Assembly (NCBI GenBank): GCA_021827225.1
Contig: JAKAXG010000005.1
Span: 1-27,052 of the forward strand
Direction of reading: 5' to 3'
Source: Actinomycetes bacterium
GTDB taxonomy: Bacteria; Actinomycetota; Acidimicrobiia; Acidimicrobiales; Palsa-688
DNA: 27,052 nt
Shown piece by piece: positions 23,133 to 27,052 of the stretch (position 1 is the stretch's first letter; each line of letters begins with the position of its first letter). The position numbers were made by a program, and so were the translations under genes. Under the pieces are notes generated by a model. The model worked only from the letters and a program-made list of their open reading frames with translations. It ran no database searches and was not told where the DNA came from.

Positions 23133-24353
23133 CACCGGCATCGCCGCCGCAGCCTCCTCCCCCCAGCGGCCAGCGGCGGGCGAGGGCCGGGTTACGCCGC
23201 CAGCCCGGACCACGGCCGGCTCCGACCGCATGGCTACCACGGCGAAGGCCAGCAGGACGGCGTCGCTGAGGAGGATGGCCCAGTCGTGGCGCAGCGGTGA
23301 GAAGTAGCCGCCGCTGAACTGGTAGAAGAGCCAGACGTCGCTGCCCAGGAACAGCAACCACCAGCCCTTGGATACGCGCAGCAGGGCGAAGAAGGGCAGG
23401 ATCCACAGCGCGTACTGCGGGGAGTGGACCTTCCCGAGGGCCACGAACACGGCCACTACCGCCCCCCCGGTCTGGACGAAGGGAAAGCGACCCTCCCGCC
23501 GGAAGCGGCGGATCGCCAGGCCGGCCACGGCCGCCGTCGCCACCACGCACACCGCCCCGGAAAGGCGGTCGACGAAGCCGACGCTGTGGGCGCCGGGCAG
23601 CAGGAGTGACCAGAGCGAGTTGGCGCTCGCGTCCGCCGGCCTGAGGGTCTGGAACTGGAACGGGGCCCGCCAGCCACCGAAGTTGGCGACCATGAACGGC
23701 CCGTTGGCGCCCAGGGCGACCAACCCGGCCGTCGCCAGCGCCCCGACGGCATCCCTGTACCGGCGGTTGCACACCAGGTCGAGGAGCAGGGGCAGGAGCA
23801 GGTAACCGGGCCACAGCTTGAAGCAGGCCCCGACCCCCAGCAGCCCACCGGCCAACCACTGCCGGTCACGGGACCACGCGTAGATTCCCGACACCGCCGC
23901 CGCCACGCCCAGGAGATCCCAGTTCAAGAAGGCGTACCACACCAGCGTCGGCGCCGCGCAGAAGTACAGCGCCCGCCGCCCGGCCATCCGCTCCAGCAGC
24001 CAGGCGGTCAGCAGCCCGAACGGGAAAAGCGCCAGCATGGTCACCACGATGAACACCGGCGCCGACCGGGCGGGGAGGCTGCAGAGCCAGACGAACACCC
24101 CGGTCAGCACCGGGTACTCCAGTTCGTGACCGACGAAGCGCCCGCCCTGGATGCCACCGTGCACGTAGGGCAGCACGTGGGCGGCCAGGTTACGGGCGCC
24201 CCAGAGGAAGTTGATGTCCGAGTAGCAGGCCCGGCGCGGCTGGCCGGCGCACGGCAGCTTCTGCGCCGCCCCCGCGGCCATGGCGACCGCCGCCACGGCC
24301 ACCGCCCCCGGCGCGCCCAGCAGGCCCGTTCTCCGTGCCTCGGATATCTCCAT
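23100..24353 (-). CDS. Glycosyltransferase family 87-like membrane protein (GT-C fold)
   Basis: A 417-aa polytopic membrane protein with about ten hydrophobic segments. Typical GT87 / DUF2029 features: an early luminal loop with YSDINFLWGARNLA and LEYPVLTGVFVWL, the membrane core YAFLNWDLLGVAAAVSGIYAW, LLGVGACFKLWPGYLLLPLLLDL, and later GKVHSPQYALWILPFFALL. GT87 enzymes use polyprenyl-phosphate sugars, usually mannose, to extend glycolipids on the outer face of the membrane. The nearby PIP-synthase-like gene makes a phosphatidylinositol mannoside or related lipid a reasonable guess, not shown here. The start ATG 24353 has GGGAG 9 nt upstream. The tail after the last membrane segment is Pro/Ala-rich and overlaps the HIT gene. 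Confidence 0.85.
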   Translation of the reverse strand: MEISEARRTGLLGAPGAVAVAAVAMAAGAAQKLPCAGQPRRACYSDINFLWGARNLAAHVLPYVHGGIQGGRFVGHELEYPVLTGVFVWLCSLPARSAPVFIVVTMLALFPFGLLTAWLLERMAGRRALYFCAAPTLVWYAFLNWDLLGVAAAVSGIYAWSRDRQWLAGGLLGVGACFKLWPGYLLLPLLLDLVCNRRYRDAVGALATAGLVALGANGPFMVANFGGWRAPFQFQTLRPADASANSLWSLLLPGAHSVGFVDRLSGAVCVVATAAVAGLAIRRFRREGRFPFVQTGGAVVAVFVALGKVHSPQYALWILPFFALLRVSKGWWLLFLGSDVWLFYQFSGGYFSPLRHDWAILLSDAVLLAFAVVAMRSEPAVVRAGGVTRPSPAAGRWGEEAAAAMPVLAPSGADLLG

Positions 24354-24424
24354 CCAGCGCGCTCCCTGCGTCGTCCTCCACCCCGGGGATCAACCCATCA
24401 ACTCGGCGCGGTGGCGCCGGTACT

Positions 24425-24450
24425 GAAAAAGAAGAAGGACGCGCAGCGCC
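24425..24450 (-). terminator. Possible Rho-independent terminator after EF-G2
   Basis: Read on the minus strand just past the EF-G2 stop, GGCGC-TGC-GCGTC can form a 5-bp stem with one G-U pair, followed directly by CTTCTTCTTTTTC. The stem is weak, but the T-rich run stands out in a GC-rich genome. The rest of the 104-nt gap before the GT87 ATG shows a ribosome site but no clear promoter. Confidence 0.4.
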
Positions 24451-24457
24451 GGTTCTG

Positions 24458-26515
24458 TTAGGCCTCCGAGCGGGTGACCGACCCCCACAGGTGCTGGGGG
24501 AGCGGATCGTAGTGGTCGTGCTCAGCGTGGAAGCGGCCCCGGCCGCCGGTCATGGACCGGAGGTCGATGGCGTAGCGGAGGATCTCCGAGGTGGGAACCA
24601 GGGCGGTGATGAGCGACTCGCCGTCGTTGCCGGACTCCGTTCCCTGCACCCGGCCCCGCCGCCCGTTGAGGTCGCCCATGACGTCGCCCTGGTAGGCGGA
24701 CGGCACGGTGACCTCCAGCCGGGAGATGGGCTCCAGCAGGATGGGTCCCGCTTTTTCCATGGCCTCCCGGAAGGCCAGCGACCCGGCCATCTTGAAGCTC
24801 ATCTCGGACGAGTCGACGCTGTGGAACTTGCCGTCGAAGAGGGTGACCGCCACGTCGACGACCGGCCAGCCGTGGACCCCGCCGGTGGCCATGGCCTCCT
24901 CGATGCCCTTCTGCACGGCCGGGATGAACTGGCGGGGTATGGCCCCGCCGACGATCTCGTCGATGAACTGGAAGCCGGTGCCGCGCTCCAGCGGGGCCAT
25001 GCGGATGTTGGCCACCCCGAACTGGCCGTGGCCGCCGGTCTGCTTCTTGTACTTGCCCTCGGCCTCGGCGGTGCCGGTGATGGTCTCCCGGTAGGGGACC
25101 ACCAGCGGTTCGGTCTCCACCTCCACCCCGAACTTGCGGGCCAGGCGTTCCGTGACGATGGCCAGATGGGTCTCGCCGCTACCGCCGAGCAGGGTCTGGT
25201 GGGTCTCGTCGTCCCGGCGCAGGGTGAGCACCGGGTCCTCGTCCTGCAAGCGGTGCAGGGCGGTCATCAGCTTGTCCTCGTCGCCCTTGGACCGGGGCCG
25301 GATGCCGATGGTCAGCGCCGGCTCCGGTAGGGGAGCCGGCGGCACGGAGACCGGGGTGCCCTTGGGCGCCAGCGTGTCGCCGGTCAGCACGTCGGTCAGC
25401 TTGGCCACCGCCCCCAGGTCGCCCACGGAGAACCCCTCCACCGGTACCTGCTCCTTGCCCCGCAGGGTGAACAGGCCGTGCATGCGCTCGTCGGAATGGG
25501 TGCGGGAGTTGACCAGGACGTCGTCGGCCTTGAGCGCCCCGGAGAACATCTTGAACAGGCTGATCTTGCCCACGTGGCGGTCCACGATGGTCTTCCACAC
25601 CCAGGCCAGGGGCGGCCCGGACGGGTCGGGGGCCACCTCGCTCGACGTGGTGCCGGCCTCGACGGTCACCGGGGGCCGGTCGACCGGTGACGGGCCGATC
25701 TCGCAGACGAAGGTGGCCAGCCGGTCGACGGCCACCTGCCTGGTGGCCGACCCGCACAGGACCGGGAAGACCTGCGCCGACGCCACCCCGTGGGCCAGGG
25801 TCTCCTCGAGCTGCTTCACCGTCGGGATCTCGCCCTCCAGGTAGCGCTCCATGAGGTCGTCGTCGGCCACCACGATGCCCTCCACCAGCGAGTCGTGGAC
25901 CGAGTGCTCCCGCACGGCCATCTCCTCGGGGATGGGCCCCGACGACGGCTTGCCGCCGTCGTAGGTGATGGCCGTGTCCGAGAGCAGGTCGGCCACCCCC
26001 CGGAAGGAGGACTCCTCGCCGATCGGCAGCTCCAGCGGGGCGATGCCCGCCCCGAAGGTGTCCTGCAGCTGCTGCAGGGTGCGCTCGAACGACGCCCGCT
26101 CCCGGTCCAGCTTGTTGATGAAGATCAGCCGGGGCAGCTGCAGCTCGGCGGCCGCCTTCCACATGATCTCCGTCTGGACCTCGACGCCTTCCACCGCGCT
26201 CACCACGAACACCGCCATGTCCGCCACCCTCAGGGCCGCCACGGCGTCGGGGGCGAAGTCGGCGTAGCCGGGACAGTCGAGCACGTTGATCTTGTGGTCG
26301 TCCCACTCGAGCGGAGCCAGCGCGACCGACACCGAGAGGCCCCGCTTCTGCTCCTCCGGGTCGAAATCGGTCACCGTGGACCCGTCCTCCACCCGGCCCG
26401 GCCGGCCGATGGCCCCGGCGCAGTGCAGGAGCGCCTCGGTGAGGGTGGTCTTGCCGGCACCGCCGTGGCCGACGAGCGCGATGTTGCGGATCCTGGCGGG
26501 TGTGTAGGCCTTCAC
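24458..26515 (-). CDS. fusA2: Elongation factor G-like protein EF-G2
   Basis: A 685-aa translational GTPase of the EF-G2 branch, with the full EF-G layout: G domain, domain II, and domains III-V (FGVANIRMAPLERG and GRRGRVQGTESGNDGESLITALVP in the C-terminal half). The P-loop is GHGGAGKTT (16-24), switch I reads RGLSV (58-62), switch II DCPGYADF (80-87), and NKLD is present. Two normally invariant positions differ: the catalytic histidine of the DTPGH motif is Tyr (Y84), and the switch I Thr is Ser (S61). Mycobacterial EF-G2 is reported to lack ribosome-dependent GTPase activity, so a non-canonical role is likely. I chose GTG 26515, behind GGAG at 8 nt; GTG 26560 would add 15 residues. Confidence 0.92.
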   Translation of the reverse strand: MKAYTPARIRNIALVGHGGAGKTTLTEALLHCAGAIGRPGRVEDGSTVTDFDPEEQKRGLSVSVALAPLEWDDHKINVLDCPGYADFAPDAVAALRVADMAVFVVSAVEGVEVQTEIMWKAAAELQLPRLIFINKLDRERASFERTLQQLQDTFGAGIAPLELPIGEESSFRGVADLLSDTAITYDGGKPSSGPIPEEMAVREHSVHDSLVEGIVVADDDLMERYLEGEIPTVKQLEETLAHGVASAQVFPVLCGSATRQVAVDRLATFVCEIGPSPVDRPPVTVEAGTTSSEVAPDPSGPPLAWVWKTIVDRHVGKISLFKMFSGALKADDVLVNSRTHSDERMHGLFTLRGKEQVPVEGFSVGDLGAVAKLTDVLTGDTLAPKGTPVSVPPAPLPEPALTIGIRPRSKGDEDKLMTALHRLQDEDPVLTLRRDDETHQTLLGGSGETHLAIVTERLARKFGVEVETEPLVVPYRETITGTAEAEGKYKKQTGGHGQFGVANIRMAPLERGTGFQFIDEIVGGAIPRQFIPAVQKGIEEAMATGGVHGWPVVDVAVTLFDGKFHSVDSSEMSFKMAGSLAFREAMEKAGPILLEPISRLEVTVPSAYQGDVMGDLNGRRGRVQGTESGNDGESLITALVPTSEILRYAIDLRSMTGGRGRFHAEHDHYDPLPQHLWGSVTRSEA

Positions 26516-26560
26516 CGCCGTTGCTCCATAGACACTTGCTCTCCTCCCCGGTCCGGGCAC

Positions 26561-26689
26561 GCCGGCCCACCCCGTGATCGCCGGCGTCGCGGCTCCCGGT
26601 GGTACCCTAGTCCTCTAGTCGGATGCGGTCGGGCTCGCGCATTCTGAGGGGTGAACGAGACCTGAACCGACGCAAGGAGCAGCGAGCCT
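26561..26689. promoter_or_regulatory. Divergent promoter region of EF-G2 and the phosphatidyltransferase
   Basis: The gap between two divergent starts. It contains TACCCT (26603-26608, a plus-strand -10 candidate), a minus-strand TAGGGT on the same bases, and a CTAGTC-CT-CTAGTC direct repeat (26607-26620). AAGGAG at 26674-26679 is the ribosome site for the plus-strand gene, 10 nt before its TTG start. The -10 sites are suggestions only. Confidence 0.35.
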
Positions 26690-27052
26690 TTGTTTGATGG
26701 ACGTTTTCGGACGGGCGTGGACAAGGTCACCAAGCCCGTGGCGGGCGCTCTGCGGTCGACCGGTCTGGCGCCCGATCACCTGACCGCGCTCGGGCTGGTC
26801 CTGGCCGTCCCGGCCGCCTGGGCCATCGCCACCGGCCGCCTGGGCCTAGGGCTCGGCCTGCTCATCGGCTCGGCCGTGCCCGACCTGCTCGACGGGGCGC
26901 TGGCCAAGGCCTCCGGCCGCTCCAGTGTGCGCGGCGCCTTTTTCGACTCGGTCGCCGACCGGGTCACCGACACCCTGATCCTGGGGTCCCTGGCCTGGTA
27001 CCTCCAGGACACCCACCGCGGCCACATCTTCATGCTGCCCGTCGCCGTGCTG
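26690..27052 (+). CDS. pgsA: CDP-alcohol phosphatidyltransferase, probable phosphatidylinositol-phosphate synthase type (5' part)
   Basis: The first 121 codons are visible; the gene runs off the window. The family signature DxxDGxxA(R/K)...GxxxDxxxD is present as DLLDGALAK followed by GAFFDSVADRVTD, with Lys in place of the usual Arg. Hydrophobic segments flank it (LTALGLVLAVPAAWAI, LGLGLGLLIGSAV, LILGSLAWYL). These membrane enzymes move a CDP-diacylglycerol phosphatidyl group to an alcohol. In actinobacteria the version near thrS-HIT makes phosphatidylinositol phosphate, which supports that reading. The start is TTG 26690 with AAGGAG 10 nt upstream, the only in-frame start there; an internal GTG at 26717 is an alternative. 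Confidence 0.85.
   Translation, partial: MFDGRFRTGVDKVTKPVAGALRSTGLAPDHLTALGLVLAVPAAWAIATGRLGLGLGLLIGSAVPDLLDGALAKASGRSSVRGAFFDSVADRVTDTLILGSLAWYLQDTHRGHIFMLPVAVL

Noticed and set aside
24354..24461. Plus-strand frame ending in VLKKKKDAQRRFC
   Set aside because: The lysine run comes from the A-rich complement of a T-rich likely terminator; there is no supporting start or homology.

Overview
The window comes from a very GC-rich bacterium. Codon third positions are almost all G or C, GTG and TTG starts are common, and several genes have a -10 hexamer 6-8 nt before the start codon, as in leaderless transcripts. Together with F420 metabolism (npdG), an actinobacterial EF-G2, a thrS-HIT pair close to a PIP-synthase-like gene, and a fused ChlI/ChlD chelatase subunit, this points to an actinobacterium, perhaps an acidimicrobial or related lineage. 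The assignment is inferred from gene content, not from a marker-gene match. No transposase, integrase, CRISPR array, tRNA or rRNA was seen.

Layout. 1-254: 5' part of a short-chain dehydrogenase (minus). 255-572: regulatory region with GTACAG operator-like repeats and a 13-bp tandem repeat. 573-737: small charged ORF (minus). 824-2074: degenerate EAL plus HDOD signalling protein (minus). 2295-3551 and 3642-4217: divergent cytochrome P450 and TetR regulator sharing a palindromic operator. 4271-5847: alpha/beta hydrolase and PhzF-like isomerase, translationally coupled (minus). 5942-8428: ArsB-like permease and kynureninase (plus). 8472-8996: cobO (minus), divergent from a cobalamin riboswitch (about 9025-9170). 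The riboswitch leads a tightly packed seven-gene operon, cobU-cobS-cobD-cobC-cobQ-cobN-chlID (9206-18946). Then come adk, a convergent thioredoxin-like gene, npdG, thrS and HIT (plus), a convergent GT87 glycosyltransferase and EF-G2 (minus), and the start of a CDP-alcohol phosphatidyltransferase (plus, cut by the window end).

How the genes work together. The centre is late aerobic-type cobalamin synthesis: cobalt insertion (CobN plus the ChlI/D AAA+ subunit), corrinoid adenosylation (CobO), amidation (CobQ), aminopropanol supply and attachment (CobC, CobD) and nucleotide-loop assembly (CobU, CobS). The operon sits behind its own B12 sensor, while cobO is divergent and apparently leaderless. 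The corrin-ring methylation genes are not here. The right end resembles the mycobacterial thrS-HIT-pgsA phosphatidylinositol locus, with a GT-C glycosyltransferase and EF-G2 inserted in opposite orientation.

I found no multi-gene system that I would call undescribed. The best leads are regulatory or protein-level: the GTACAG operator cluster, the P450/TetR operator overlapping both -10 boxes, the riboswitch/cobO arrangement, the compact CobC, the 15-bp coding minisatellite in the permease, and the EF-G2 with a Tyr in place of the catalytic His.
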